Shown: in pieces, positions 45,596 to 54,772 of the stretch
Layout of the letters: each line of letters opens with the position of its first letter
Position numbering within the stretch: position 1 is the stretch's first letter
NCBI GenBank assembly: GCA_945861595.1
Contig: CAMAVE010000005.1
Location: forward strand, 1-63,172
From: Synechococcus sp. UW140
Lineage (GTDB): Bacteria > Cyanobacteriota > Cyanobacteriia > PCC-6307 > Cyanobiaceae
DNA length: 63,172 nucleotides
Direction: 5' to 3'
The notes under the pieces: model-generated
Databases searched by the model: none
Told to the model about the DNA's origin: nothing
The model's input: only the letters and a program-made list of their open reading frames with translations
Made by a program: the position numbers and the translations under genes

Positions 45596-46888
45596 ATGCG
45601 AGTTCGGCTGCGGCGTTTTTCCCTCACCAAGGCCGTGCCCCTGGCCATCAGCCGGGGCACCACGGCCGCGGTGGAGCACCTGCTGGTGGAGGTCGAGCAC
45701 GATGGCCTGATTGGCAGGGGCGAAACCGGCGGCTTTGACACCGGCCTGCGCGCCTACGAAACCGACGCCCTTGCCGCCGAGCTGGCGGCCCTGGTGCCCG
45801 AACTCGAGCCCCTGGCCCCCGAGCCCCTCCAGGCCCTCGACCCCCTGCTGGCCCGCCTGAGCCCGCCGGCCCGCTGCGGCCTGGACCTGGCCCTGCACGA
45901 CTGGTGGGGGCAACGGCTGGAGCAGCCGCTCCACCGGCTCTGGGGGCTGGATCCGGGGGCCTGTGTCGCCACCAGCGTCACCCTGGGGCTAGGGGAACCG
46001 GCGGCGGTGCTGGCGCGGCTCGAGCGCTGGTGGCAGCAGCTGCCCGCCAGCCGCATCAAGCTCAAGCTGGGCAGCCCCGCCGGATCCGACCACGACCGCG
46101 CCCTGGTGCAGGCCGTGACCGAAGCCCTGGCCCGGCGCCAGGACCAGCACCCGGGGACTCTGGAGCTGCAGGTGGATGCCAACGGCGGCTGGGACCTGGC
46201 CACGGCCCAGGCGATGCTGCCCTGGCTGGCGGACCAGGGGGTGGTGCTGGTGGAACAGCCCCTGGCGGCCCAGGCCGATCCGCTCGCCGATCGGGCCGGC
46301 TTTGCCGCCCTGGCGGGCCAGGCGCCCCTGGCCCTGGTGGCCGATGAGAGCTGCTGGAATCTGGCCGACCTGCTGCGCCTGGCCCCGGTGGTGGATGGCA
46401 TCAATATCAAGCTGCTCAAAAGCGGCGGACTCTCGGAAGCCCTGCTGATGGCCCGCTGCGCCCGCGGGCTCGGTCTGGGGGTAATGCTGGGGTGCTATTC
46501 GGACAGCAGCCTGTTGAACAGCGCCGCCGCCCAGCTCTTGCCCCTGGTGGAATGGCCCGACCTCGACAGCCATCTCAACCTGGTGGATGACCCCTTTCAA
46601 GGAGCCGTGCTCGAGGGGGACTGCCTCCGGCCCACGCCCCTACCGGGCCTGGGGGTCCGCTGGACCCCGGGCACCGGGGACGCAGCCGCCCAGGTCGATG
46701 CCGCCGGGCCCAAAGTCGCTGGCTCCAAGGTGACTCGGGCTAAAACCACACCAACCAAAGCCGCTCCAGCCAAAGCCGCTCCAGCCAAAACCGTTGGGTC
46801 CAAGGCCGCCGGAGGCCGTCGGTCCCCAAGCCGCCCATCCAAGGACAACTCCACAGCCAAGGCCCAAGCCAAGGGCCCAGAGGCCTGA
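45596..46888 (+). CDS. Enolase-superfamily dipeptide epimerase / N-acyl-amino-acid racemase with basic tail
   Basis: About 430 residues from ATG 45596 (the frame is open from 45530). The N-terminal capping domain has [17 protein letters not shown]; the barrel has KLKLGS (catalytic KxK), DANGGWD, EQPL, DESC and [11 protein letters not shown] with metal-binding Asp, Glu and Asp and the second catalytic Lys. This fits Ala-Glu epimerases and DgcA-type racemases. A tail of about 65 residues made of Lys, Ala, Pro, Ser and Thr is fused at the C-terminus. It overlaps the DUF1611 gene by 1 bp, matching a DgcA-DgcN pair. Confidence 0.88.
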   Translation: MRVRLRRFSLTKAVPLAISRGTTAAVEHLLVEVEHDGLIGRGETGGFDTGLRAYETDALAAELAALVPELEPLAPEPLQALDPLLARLSPPARCGLDLALHDWWGQRLEQPLHRLWGLDPGACVATSVTLGLGEPAAVLARLERWWQQLPASRIKLKLGSPAGSDHDRALVQAVTEALARRQDQHPGTLELQVDANGGWDLATAQAMLPWLADQGVVLVEQPLAAQADPLADRAGFAALAGQAPLALVADESCWNLADLLRLAPVVDGINIKLLKSGGLSEALLMARCARGLGLGVMLGCYSDSSLLNSAAAQLLPLVEWPDLDSHLNLVDDPFQGAVLEGDCLRPTPLPGLGVRWTPGTGDAAAQVDAAGPKVAGSKVTRAKTTPTKAAPAKAAPAKTVGSKAAGGRRSPSRPSKDNSTAKAQAKGPEA

Positions 46889-48006
46889 TGCTCAGCGCCT
46901 CCGCCCCCCTGGTGCTGCTGCTCCATGGCGGCCTGGACAACCTCTCCGGCAAGACCGGCCTGGCCCTGTTGCGCTACCGCTCCGGTCCGATCCTGGCCGT
47001 GGTGGATCCGGCCCATGCCGGCGCCGATCTGGAGGCGATCACCGGGATCCCCCGCGCCGTACCCATCGTGGCTTCCCTGGCCGAGGCCCGGCCCCTCCTC
47101 GGGGCCCCAGGCCAGGGCCAGGGTGACGAACGGCCCGTGGCCGTGGTGGGGCTGGCCCCTTCCGGCGGGATCCTGCCGGCCGAGATGGCCGGCGATCTGC
47201 TGTTAGCCCTGCAGGCCGGCCTGAACCTGGCCAGTGGCCTGCACAGCCGCCTCGGCGACGATCCGGTCCTGGCCGCCGCCTGCCAGGACGCAGGGCAATG
47301 GATCTGGGACCTGCGGCAGGAACCACCTGGCTTAACCGTGGCCACGGCCCTGGCCGCGGGCCTGCCCTGCCGCAGGCTTCTGGCCGTGGGCACCGACATG
47401 GCCGTCGGCAAGATGAGCGCCTGCCTGGAACTGGCGGCCGCGGCCAGGCGGCAGGGGATCGATGCCCGCTTCGTCGGCACGGGTCAGGCCGGCATCCTGA
47501 TCGCCGGCCAGGGGGTTCCCCTCGATGCGGTGCGGGTCGACTACGCGGCTGGGGCCGTGGAAGCGGCGGTGCTGGCGGCCGCCCTGGGGGCCGAACCGGC
47601 CAGCCTGCTGCTGGTGGAGGGCCAGGGGTCCCTCTGCCATCCAGGCTCCACCGCCACCTTGCCCCTGCTCCGAGGCAGCCAGCCCACCGACCTAGTGCTG
47701 GTGCATCGCGCCGGCCAACGCTTTGTACGCACCCGGCCGGGTGCCGCTGCGGTGGCGATTCCGCCCCTGGCCGAGGTGATCGCCGCCTACGAGGCCGTGG
47801 CCGCCCTAGGCCGGCCCCCAGGCTCGGCAGCTCCCAAGGTGCGCGCGATCGCCCTGAACACGGCTGGCCTGGATCCGGCTGGGGCCCAAGCAGCCCTGGA
47901 GCAATGCCGGGAGTCTGCTGGGCTGGTTTGTGACGACCCCGTGCGTCACGGTGGAGAGTCCTTACTCAGGGCCTTGCTTGCTTCGCCCGCTGGGACCGCG
48001 CCGTGA
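46888..48006 (+). CDS. DUF1611 protein, DgcN-like
   Basis: A 372-residue protein with an N-terminal Rossmann-like domain (LLHGGLDNLSGKTGLALLRY) and a C-terminal P-loop-type domain (VGTDMAVGKMSACLELAAAARRQG in two halves; GTGQAGILIAGQGVPLDAVR; LVEGQGSLCHPG). DUF1611 members named DgcN act as N-acyltransferases on D-glutamate, upstream of the racemase DgcA, in D-amino-acid use. The 1-bp overlap with the epimerase gene supports that pairing. The substrate here is inferred. Confidence 0.85.
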   Translation: MLSASAPLVLLLHGGLDNLSGKTGLALLRYRSGPILAVVDPAHAGADLEAITGIPRAVPIVASLAEARPLLGAPGQGQGDERPVAVVGLAPSGGILPAEMAGDLLLALQAGLNLASGLHSRLGDDPVLAAACQDAGQWIWDLRQEPPGLTVATALAAGLPCRRLLAVGTDMAVGKMSACLELAAAARRQGIDARFVGTGQAGILIAGQGVPLDAVRVDYAAGAVEAAVLAAALGAEPASLLLVEGQGSLCHPGSTATLPLLRGSQPTDLVLVHRAGQRFVRTRPGAAAVAIPPLAEVIAAYEAVAALGRPPGSAAPKVRAIALNTAGLDPAGAQAALEQCRESAGLVCDDPVRHGGESLLRALLASPAGTAP

Positions 48007-49100
48007 TACCCCCCCAACCGCCGCCGCTACCCCCACCTGGATTGAATCCCGAGTCCCGCATTGGGCCGATCCGGGCGGCCATTGACCAGTTGATCGCCGA
48101 GGCCAGTGCCACCAATACGGGGGTGGCCACCCTGGCCGACCTGACCTCGAGGGCGGCCCGACTGCTGGTGGGGGGCGGCCTGCCCCTCGATCGCCTCAGC
48201 CTGTCGGTGATCCCGCTGCAGAGCGGCCACGACGGCGTTCAGTACTGGTGGGAGCTAGAGCAGATCGATGCGGTGCGCTCCTTCCACCGCACGGCCGATT
48301 ACTTCGAGGAGGAACATCGCCGCAACACGGTCTTCAAGCACCTGCGCGACGCGGGGGAACCGCTGCGCTTGCGTTTGGAGTCGCTGCCAATTGAATCAAT
48401 CGCCTTTGATTTCCTGGTCAAACTCAAACGGGAGGGATTCACCGATTACCTGGCCGAGTCCCTGTTCAGCGACGGCACCTACCTGGCGGCCCTCACCCTG
48501 GCCACCCGGCGCAGCGGCGGGTTCCGCGGATCGGACCTGCAGGAAGTCCAGCGCCTGGTCGGCACCATGGGGATGGCCGTGGTGACGCGCTTCCGCGAAC
48601 GGGCCAAGCTCAATGCCTGGAGTGATCCCCTCACGGGCCTGATCAACCGGCGGCGGCTGGAGCAGCGCCTAGCCGAAGCCTTCGAGGCCAAACTGGCGAT
48701 CAGCCTGCTCCTGTTCAATCTCGATGACTTTGGCGCCTACAACAGCCAGTTCGGCCATTTCTGCGCCGACGATTGCCTGATGGCGGTGTCCCGGGTGCTC
48801 CTGGCCGCCAGCGCGGGCCAGTCCCATTTGCCGGCCCGTTTCGGAGGGGACATCTTTGCCCTGGTGCTAGCTGGGGCCCAGGCCGGAGAGGCCGAAGCCA
48901 TCGGCCGCCAGGTCATGGCCCAGGTGCTGGCCCTCCGGCTGGCCCACCCCGGCTCGAGCGGGTCACCCTTCATCACCCTGAGGGTTGGCCTGGCCGTGCT
49001 GACCCCGCAGGATGGCAGTTCCGCTGGCCTGGTCAGCCGGGCCCAGGAGGCCCTCTCAGTAGCCAAAGAGGCCGGTGGGAACTGCCTGATCAGGCTCTGA
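48003..49100 (+). CDS. GAF-like plus degenerate GGDEF-domain protein
   Basis: A 365-residue protein. Residues about 20-200 look like a GAF-type sensor (WWELEQIDAVRSF, then TYLAALTLATRRSGGF and a linking helix). The C-terminal GGDEF domain starts at DPLTGLINRRRLEQRL, and its signature reads RFGGDIFALVL, with Ile in place of the conserved Glu of GG(D/E)EF. Catalysis of cyclic-di-GMP synthesis is therefore doubtful, and it may be a nucleotide sensor. It overlaps the DUF1611 gene by 4 bp, so it is probably co-expressed with it. Confidence 0.85.
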   Translation: MIPPQPPPLPPPGLNPESRIGPIRAAIDQLIAEASATNTGVATLADLTSRAARLLVGGGLPLDRLSLSVIPLQSGHDGVQYWWELEQIDAVRSFHRTADYFEEEHRRNTVFKHLRDAGEPLRLRLESLPIESIAFDFLVKLKREGFTDYLAESLFSDGTYLAALTLATRRSGGFRGSDLQEVQRLVGTMGMAVVTRFRERAKLNAWSDPLTGLINRRRLEQRLAEAFEAKLAISLLLFNLDDFGAYNSQFGHFCADDCLMAVSRVLLAASAGQSHLPARFGGDIFALVLAGAQAGEAEAIGRQVMAQVLALRLAHPGSSGSPFITLRVGLAVLTPQDGSSAGLVSRAQEALSVAKEAGGNCLIRL

Positions 49101-49321
49101 CCAGGTTGGCGGGGCCTCCAGCTCCCAGGGGACCGGAAGGCCCCGCTGATGCAGCTCCCAATCGGTCCCCAATCCGCCCTGAATCTGGACTTGAGCCTGC
49201 TCTGCGCGCCGATCTTCAGTCCCGATTCCCAGCGGCGCCATTGCCGAACAGGTGGCGGTTTTGGCTTGCTTGGGTGTCCAAACGCCTGGGATTTAGGGCA
49301 GATCCGCGCCGTTTGGCCAAT

Positions 49322-49349
49322 AAAAAGCCCGATCCAAGAGGATCGGGCT
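49322..49349 (-). terminator. Intrinsic terminator after tRNA-His
   Basis: On the leftward strand AGCCCGATCC (49349-49340), a 4-nt loop and GGATCGGGCT (49335-49326) are followed by TTTTTA. The stem is perfect over 10 bp. It lies 20 nt downstream of the tRNA. Confidence 0.88.
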
Positions 49350-49368
49350 GGACGTTCCGAAGGAACAG

Positions 49369-49441
49369 GGCGAGCGAGGGGACTTGAACCCCCGCATGGC
49401 GGAATCACAATCCGCTGCCTTAACCACTTGGCGACGCCCGC
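49369..49441 (-). tRNA. tRNA-His (anticodon GTG)
   Basis: The leftward strand folds as a cloverleaf with acceptor GCGGGCG/CGCTCGC (one G-T pair), D-arm, anticodon stem-loop with GTG in a GATTGTGATTC context, and T-loop TTCAAGT. The base before the acceptor (49442) is G and the discriminator is C, the G-1/C73 pair needed by histidyl-tRNA synthetase. CCA is not encoded. Confidence 0.95.
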
Positions 49442-49506
49442 CACGGCTTTGCCATCTTATCAAGGGGTCATCACTGACCTTGGCTGCGCCAGGGGTCCTT
49501 CTCTTG

Positions 49507-49926
49507 ATGTCGCCGTCGTCCTCCCGTTGGAACTGGCTCCTCTGGCCCGGATTGATCAGTGCCGCCGTGGCGACCCTGGCCTGGACCAATCCGCCCCCAA
49601 GCGACTTTGAGGACTTCGCCGCCGACCAGCTGGTGAACCTGGCAGTGACGGAGGTTTGCGGGCCCCAGGGGCTGCCCATGCTGCTGCAACTGGTGGTCCA
49701 GGACTGCCCCAAGCTGATGCTCAGCCAGCGCCAGACCCTCGGCTCCCTGGCCCGCCAGTCCAGCCGCCGCTGGAATTTCGCTTTGTTCAGCCTCTACCGC
49801 ACCGACCTGGGCGGACCGACCGGGCTGCCGGGCCTAGTGCTGCCCAGGTACAGGGCCCTGACCCTGGCCGGGGCGGGCCAGTTTCTGGTGCTCCACACAG
49901 ATACGGACCCGGGGTCGTCCCGATGA
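49507..49926 (+). CDS. DUF4359 protein
   Basis: A 139-residue protein from ATG 49507. An N-terminal membrane helix or uncleaved signal (about 9-26) precedes a soluble domain beginning TNPPPSDFEDFAADQL with conserved Cys residues near 51 and 67 and RRWNFALFSLYRTDLGG. It matches the cyanobacterial DUF4359 family of unknown function. It overlaps the amidohydrolase gene by 4 bp, so the two are coupled. Confidence 0.82.
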   Translation: MSPSSSRWNWLLWPGLISAAVATLAWTNPPPSDFEDFAADQLVNLAVTEVCGPQGLPMLLQLVVQDCPKLMLSQRQTLGSLARQSSRRWNFALFSLYRTDLGGPTGLPGLVLPRYRALTLAGAGQFLVLHTDTDPGSSR

Positions 49927-51275
49927 CGACAGCCGCTGCTGCCGGGACTGCCAGCGAGTGGGCCCACGAGGCCCCCCCCGGCCGCCGCTGGCTACCGCCC
50001 CTGCGCCTGCCACGGGCCCTGCTGGATCCGTCCCTGACGACGCTGCCGGCGGGCAACGGCGAGGGGTTGGTCACGGTGCGCCTGGCCATCGACGCTGGTC
50101 GCATCGGCGCCATCGAGGCCATCCCCGAGGGTCCTGGCCAGGCCGCTGCTCCCTTGGCGATCACGCCGCCGGTGGATGCCCACGTCCATCTTGATAAAGC
50201 CTTCAGCTGGAGCGCCTTCCCAAACCCATCGGCGACGATGGCGGCGGCCCTGGCCGCCAATGGCCGCGAAGCGGAGCAGCGCACGGCCGACCAGGTGCTG
50301 GAGCGGGGCGAAGCGGGCTTGGATCGGGCCTGGCGCTATGGCCTCAGGGGCCTGCGCAGCCATGTAGACAGCGCCGGTCCGGCCGCCGAGCCGAGTTGGC
50401 AGGCCCTGCTGGACCTGCAACAGCGCTGGCGGGGCCGGCTGGAGCTGCAACTGGTAGCCCTGGTGCCGATCGCCTTCTGGTCGAGCCCGGCGGGGCTGGA
50501 GTTAGCCCGGCGGGTGGCCGCCGCGGGCGGACTGCTGGGGGGGGTGCTGGGGCCGCCCTTCCGCAGGAGCGCCAGCGATGTCGATCACCTCCTCGCCCTA
50601 CTGCGCCTGGCCGAGCGGCTGGGCTGCCCTGTGGACCTGCATGTGGATGAGGGGTCGGCCGCCCCGGGGGCCGGCATGGCCCTGCTCACCGGCCTGATCG
50701 AGCGCCAGGGCTGTGGCGTGCCCGTGACCTGCAGCCACGCCAGCAGCATGGGCCTGATGCCCCTAGGTCCCCGGATCCAGCTGGCGGAACGGATGGCGGC
50801 CGCGGGCCTGCAGGTGGTGGCCCTGCCCAGCACCAACTTCTGGCTGCTCGGGCACCAGGATGGCATCACCACCCCGGAGCGGCCCCTGGCGCCGATCCGG
50901 CTGTTGCAGCAGGTAGGGGTGACCGTGGCCGTGGGCGGTGACAACGTGCAGGACCCCTGGTATCCGGGCGGCGATTTTGATCCGATCGAGTTGCTGCGCT
51001 TTGCCGCGCCGGCGGCCCAGCTTGCCCCCTGGCGGCGCCTGGGGCTGGCGCCCTTCACCAGCGCTGCCGCACGGCTGATGGGCCTGACCTGGGACGGGGT
51101 GCTGCGGCCGGGATCCACGGCCGACCTGGTGGTGCTCGGCGCCAGCAGCTGGAGCGAGCTGCTCGCCCGGCCGGCCCAGCGGCGGGTGCTGCGGGCCGGG
51201 GAATGGCTCCAGCCGCCCGCCGCGGAAGCCCCCCAGCCCCTGCTCACCCCATTCGCAGCCAGGGTTGGCCCCTGA
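49923..51275 (+). CDS. Cytosine deaminase-like metal-dependent amidohydrolase
   Basis: A 450-residue enzyme from ATG 49923. Metal and catalytic motifs: VDAHVHLDKAF (near 85), LRSHVDSAG (near 143), VDLHVDEG (near 240), SHASSMG (near 273) and GGDNVQDPWYPGGD (near 340). These match the CodA/amidohydrolase family that acts on cytosine or related ring compounds. The substrate is not fixed. It overlaps the DUF4359 gene by 4 bp and is followed after 13 bp by an FAD-binding gene. Confidence 0.88.
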   Translation: MTTAAAAGTASEWAHEAPPGRRWLPPLRLPRALLDPSLTTLPAGNGEGLVTVRLAIDAGRIGAIEAIPEGPGQAAAPLAITPPVDAHVHLDKAFSWSAFPNPSATMAAALAANGREAEQRTADQVLERGEAGLDRAWRYGLRGLRSHVDSAGPAAEPSWQALLDLQQRWRGRLELQLVALVPIAFWSSPAGLELARRVAAAGGLLGGVLGPPFRRSASDVDHLLALLRLAERLGCPVDLHVDEGSAAPGAGMALLTGLIERQGCGVPVTCSHASSMGLMPLGPRIQLAERMAAAGLQVVALPSTNFWLLGHQDGITTPERPLAPIRLLQQVGVTVAVGGDNVQDPWYPGGDFDPIELLRFAAPAAQLAPWRRLGLAPFTSAAARLMGLTWDGVLRPGSTADLVVLGASSWSELLARPAQRRVLRAGEWLQPPAAEAPQPLLTPFAARVGP

Positions 51276-51288
51276 GCCGCCGCCACCG

Positions 51289-52755
51289 ATGACCTTGCCC
51301 GCCTGCCCCCCCCACGATCCGGCCAAACCGAGGCCCGTGCTGCCCCCAGCCCTGCCCGGGCCCCTGCCGCCCCTGGCCAGCGAGGCCCAGCTCCAGGCCC
51401 TGGAAGGGGATCTGCTGGCCGCTGGGCTGGCCCCCCTACGCCAACCCCAGGACCTGGCCCGGGGCTCCGCCGATGCCTTCGTCTATTCGCCAGTGTTGAC
51501 GCCCCTCCTGGAGGGCTGCCGCGCCCAGATGCTGGTGCGGGTCCAGACCGTGGATGGGGTTCTGAGGGTGGCGGCGGCCTGTGGCCGCCACGGGGTGAGC
51601 CTCACCCTGCGGGGCGCGGCCACGGGCAACTACGGCCAGTGCGTGCCCTTAGCCGGAGGCCTGGTGCTCGATCTCACCGGCCTCAAACGGCTGCGGGACC
51701 TCGATGGCGACACCGGCGTGGTCACAGCCGAGGCGGGGATCCTGCTCGAGGACCTGGACCAGCAGCTCCACGCCCAGGGGCGGGCCCTGCGGCTGGTGCC
51801 CAGCACCTACCGCAGCGCCAGCCTGGGGGGCTTCATCGCCGGCGGCTCCGGTGGCATCGGCTCCCTGCGCTGGGGCTTCCTGCGCGATCCGGGCCACCTG
51901 CTGGGGCTGGAGCTGGTGACCCTGGAGCCCCAGCCGCGCCTGCTGGCCCTGGATGCCACCGCAGCGCGGGCGATCAACCATGCCTACGGCTGCAATGGCA
52001 TCATCACGTCCCTGAGCCTGGCCACCACCGAGGCGGTGGCCTGGCGCCAGCTTGTGATCGGCTTTTCCAGCTGGGACGGGGCCTTGGCGGCAGCCCAGCA
52101 GCTGCCGGCCTCGGCCCTCCTCCTCAATGGCCTTTGCCTGCTAGAGGCGCCCGTGGCGGCCCAGCTGCCCTGGCCCACCACCTGCCCACCGGCCCCGGGC
52201 CAGGAGCACCGGCTGCTGCTGTTAGCCGCCCCTGGGGCCGTGGCCCCGATCGAAGCCTGGCTGAAGGAGCTGGGCGGCGAGATCCTCTGGCAGGCGCCCC
52301 AGGGAGCCAGCCGCGGGGTGCCCTTGCGGGAGCTCTGCTGGAACCACACCACCCTGCACCTGCGGGCCCGCGATCCCGGCTGGACCTACCTGCAACTGCT
52401 CCTCCCCCAACCGGAAGCTCCCTGCCTGGAGGCCCTCAAGGCGACCTGGGGGGACGCCCTGCTCTGGCACCTGGAGGCCGTGCGCTCGGGCGGCAGCCAG
52501 CGGCTGGTGGCCCTGCCGCTGGTGCGCTGGCAGGGAGCCGGGGCCCTAGAGCGGCTGATCGACCAAAGCCGCCAGCTGGGCGCGGTGCTGTTCAACCCCC
52601 ACGCGATCACGGTGGAAGAGGGCGGGCTGGGGGGGGTGGACGCCGAGCAGGTGGCCGCCAAGGCCGCCTACGACCCGGCCGGCCTGCTCAATCCCGGCAA
52701 GTTGCGCGGCTGGCTCGAGCGCCAGGCTGGTGCGGCAGTCCAGGCGCTGGCCTAG
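51289..52755 (+). CDS. FAD-binding oxidoreductase (FAD_binding_4 family)
   Basis: About 488 residues from ATG 51289 (open from 51265). The N-terminal FAD domain has LTLRGAATGNYGQCVPLAGG, DLDGDTGVVTAEAGILLEDL and PSTYRSASLGGFIAGGSGGIGSLRWG (in parts), the PCMH fold seen in glycolate oxidase subunit D and related enzymes. The C-terminal part ends LLNPGKLRGWL, also family-like. Substrate unknown. It follows the amidohydrolase closely, so both may act in one salvage or degradation pathway. Confidence 0.85.
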   Translation: MTLPACPPHDPAKPRPVLPPALPGPLPPLASEAQLQALEGDLLAAGLAPLRQPQDLARGSADAFVYSPVLTPLLEGCRAQMLVRVQTVDGVLRVAAACGRHGVSLTLRGAATGNYGQCVPLAGGLVLDLTGLKRLRDLDGDTGVVTAEAGILLEDLDQQLHAQGRALRLVPSTYRSASLGGFIAGGSGGIGSLRWGFLRDPGHLLGLELVTLEPQPRLLALDATAARAINHAYGCNGIITSLSLATTEAVAWRQLVIGFSSWDGALAAAQQLPASALLLNGLCLLEAPVAAQLPWPTTCPPAPGQEHRLLLLAAPGAVAPIEAWLKELGGEILWQAPQGASRGVPLRELCWNHTTLHLRARDPGWTYLQLLLPQPEAPCLEALKATWGDALLWHLEAVRSGGSQRLVALPLVRWQGAGALERLIDQSRQLGAVLFNPHAITVEEGGLGGVDAEQVAAKAAYDPAGLLNPGKLRGWLERQAGAAVQALA

Positions 52756-52772
52756 GCGCTGGCCTAGGCGCT
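52744..52772. repeat. 12-bp tandem repeat at a gene end
   Basis: GCGCTGGCCTAG is repeated twice and partly a third time. The first copy contains the TAG stop of the FAD-binding gene, so the duplication lies just past the coding end. Confidence 0.75.
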
Positions 52773-52780
52773 CAAGCGGC

Positions 52781-53383
52781 CTAGCAGCCCAAGCTTTCCC
52801 TAGTGCCGACGCCACTAACCGGGTTGGTACCAGTGGCCGTGCGGCAGAGCTGGCGCTGGCTGGCCCGATCGATGAGGGCATCGCTGAAATCGGCGTTCTC
52901 AATGCGGGCACCGCCAAAGCGGCTGCCCGAGGCAATCGCCCCGCGCAGGATGGCACCGCGCAGGTCGGTGTCGCTGAAGTCGGCCCGATCCATCAGGGCA
53001 TCGCTGAGGTCGCTGCCGTTGAAGTCGGCAGCGGGGAAGGCCGCCTGGGTGAGGATCGCGCCGCTGAGATCGGCCCCAGCAAAGTTGGCGCCGCGGCCCA
53101 CCACCCCGGCAAAGGAGCTGTTGGCCAGCGCCTGGCCATGGAAATCCTGGCCGCTCTGGTTGGTGAGGGTGTAATCGACCTTCTCGAAGGCCCAACCAGC
53201 CCCGGGCTGGGCAACCAGCACGGCCATCAGCACGGCAGACAAGACCACCGGCAACGCCCTAGCCCACAGACCCCGCAGCCCCCGGCCCAGGTCGAGCCGC
53301 CTCGCACACCCATGGGGGAATCCCCCAGCTAGCGGAGATCCGCCCAAGGGATCAGGCCCGAATCGACGCGAAGGCTGGGCCAT
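52781..53383 (-). CDS. Pentapeptide-repeat protein, exported
   Basis: A 200-residue protein from ATG 53383. An Arg-rich start and a hydrophobic signal segment (about 40-66, ending GWAFE) precede about ten pentapeptide repeats with A(D/N)(L/F) patterns, for example GANFAGADLSGAIL and RADFSDTDLRGAIL. The C-terminus ends GVGTRESLGC. This is the lumenal or periplasmic beta-helix type found in cyanobacteria and plastids, where the function is not established. It is convergent with the FAD-binding gene. Confidence 0.88.
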   Translation of the reverse strand: MAQPSRRFGPDPLGGSPLAGGFPHGCARRLDLGRGLRGLWARALPVVLSAVLMAVLVAQPGAGWAFEKVDYTLTNQSGQDFHGQALANSSFAGVVGRGANFAGADLSGAILTQAAFPAADFNGSDLSDALMDRADFSDTDLRGAILRGAIASGSRFGGARIENADFSDALIDRASQRQLCRTATGTNPVSGVGTRESLGC

Positions 53384-53449
53384 GGCATGCCGTGGGCAAA
53401 GGGGCTGGGGGCTAGAGCAGCGTCGATCCAAGCGAGCGCTCCAGCACGC

Positions 53450-54772
53450 TCATCCTGGCCCTACTGGGGCCGGATCGAGCAAGGGGATCAGGGCCCCGAG
53501 CAGATACAGGGAACCGGCCACAACCGGGAGGGCCGTGGCGGGTTCCGAGCGCCCGCCAGCCCCTGGAGAGGCCAACTCACCGGCCCTGGGCTCGCTCCCT
53601 GCCCGCTGGTGCAGCCAGGCCAGGCCTTCGGCAGGATCGGCCACCGGCCGCAATTGACAGGCCAATGCGGGGCAGGCGGCCACCAGATCGGCGGCACTCC
53701 AGCTGGCGTGCTCCGGCAGGGGGGTGATGGCCGCCTGGTCGCCGGGGGCGATCAGGGCCCGCACCATGGCCGCGCCTTGCTTGTGGCGCTGGATCCCCAG
53801 CAACCAACGGCGCCCGCCCGCCCCCCAGGGGGCCCGGTCCCCCTGCTCCAGCTCCTGGCGCAGGGCGCTGGCGGCCGGCGGGTTGTGGGCCCCATCGAGG
53901 AGCAGGGGCTGGCCCCGATAGGAGCGAATCTCCAGCCGGCCAGGCCAGCGGGCCTGAGCCAGGCCCCGCCCAATCGCGCCCGCCTCGATGCCCCAGCCCA
54001 GCTCCCCCAGGGCCTGGGCCATGGCGACGGCCACGGCCCCATTGCGGCGCTGCAGATCGCCGGCCAGGCCGAGGCGGGGCCCGCCCGAAGACTCGGGCTG
54101 TAATGGTTCCACCCAGCGCAACTCCGTGCCAACCCGGCGGGCCTGGTCGTCCAGAACGGCAGCCACCGCCGGCTCCTGGGGGGCACTAACCGCGATGGCC
54201 CCGGGCTGGAACACCCCAGCCTTTTCGAAGGCGATCGCCTCCAGGCTGGAACCCAAGTATTCGCAGTGGTCCAGGCCGATGTTGGCCAGGCCAATCACCC
54301 GGCGGTCGGGGTGGAGGGTGGTGGCATCGAGGCGACCGCCCAGGCCCACTTCCAGGATCGCCAGCTGCACGGCTTCGGCCGCAAGGCGATCAAAGGCGGC
54401 GGCCGTGAGCAGTTCAAAGGGGGTGAGGTGGAAGGCGCCAGCGATCGGTCGCCAGCGGCCCAGGTCGGCGCGGAGCTCGGCGGGGGTGATCCAGCGCTCG
54501 CCCAGCTGCAGGCGTTCACACCAGCTGAGCAAATGGGGGGAGCGGTAGACGCCGTAGTGCAAACCGGCCTCCGCCAGGATCGCCGCCAAGAACGTGCAGA
54601 TCGACCCCTTGCCGTTGGTGCCCGCCACCTGCACGGCAGCAAAGCGGCGCTCCGGCTGGCCACCGGCCGCTAGGGCCCCGGCCAGCCGCTCGAGGCCGAG
54701 GTCCACACCGCGGCTGGCAAAGGGTTCGAGCAGATCGTCCAGATCCACCGGCGCCGGCAGGCCCAGAACCAC
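53450..54772 (-). CDS. folC: Folylpolyglutamate synthase / dihydrofolate synthase
   Basis: A 440-residue Mur-ligase-family enzyme that adds glutamate to folates. Motifs: VAGTNGKGSICTFLAAIL near 48, YRSPHLLSWCERLQL near 75, LEVGLGGRLDATTL near 140, IGLDHCEYLGSSLEAIAFEKAG near 163 (in parts) and LLDGAHNPPAA near 295. The C-terminal domain has a Gly/Ala-rich insert near 395-415. It directly follows argD on the same strand with stop and start adjacent (54773/54772). Confidence 0.94.
   Translation of the reverse strand: MVLGLPAPVDLDDLLEPFASRGVDLGLERLAGALAAGGQPERRFAAVQVAGTNGKGSICTFLAAILAEAGLHYGVYRSPHLLSWCERLQLGERWITPAELRADLGRWRPIAGAFHLTPFELLTAAAFDRLAAEAVQLAILEVGLGGRLDATTLHPDRRVIGLANIGLDHCEYLGSSLEAIAFEKAGVFQPGAIAVSAPQEPAVAAVLDDQARRVGTELRWVEPLQPESSGGPRLGLAGDLQRRNGAVAVAMAQALGELGWGIEAGAIGRGLAQARWPGRLEIRSYRGQPLLLDGAHNPPAASALRQELEQGDRAPWGAGGRRWLLGIQRHKQGAAMVRALIAPGDQAAITPLPEHASWSAADLVAACPALACQLRPVADPAEGLAWLHQRAGSEPRAGELASPGAGGRSEPATALPVVAGSLYLLGALIPLLDPAPVGPG

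Noticed and set aside
43908-45710. Rightward open frame of 600 codons
   Set aside because: Antisense to miaB and its upstream region; no motif, and driven by high GC content.
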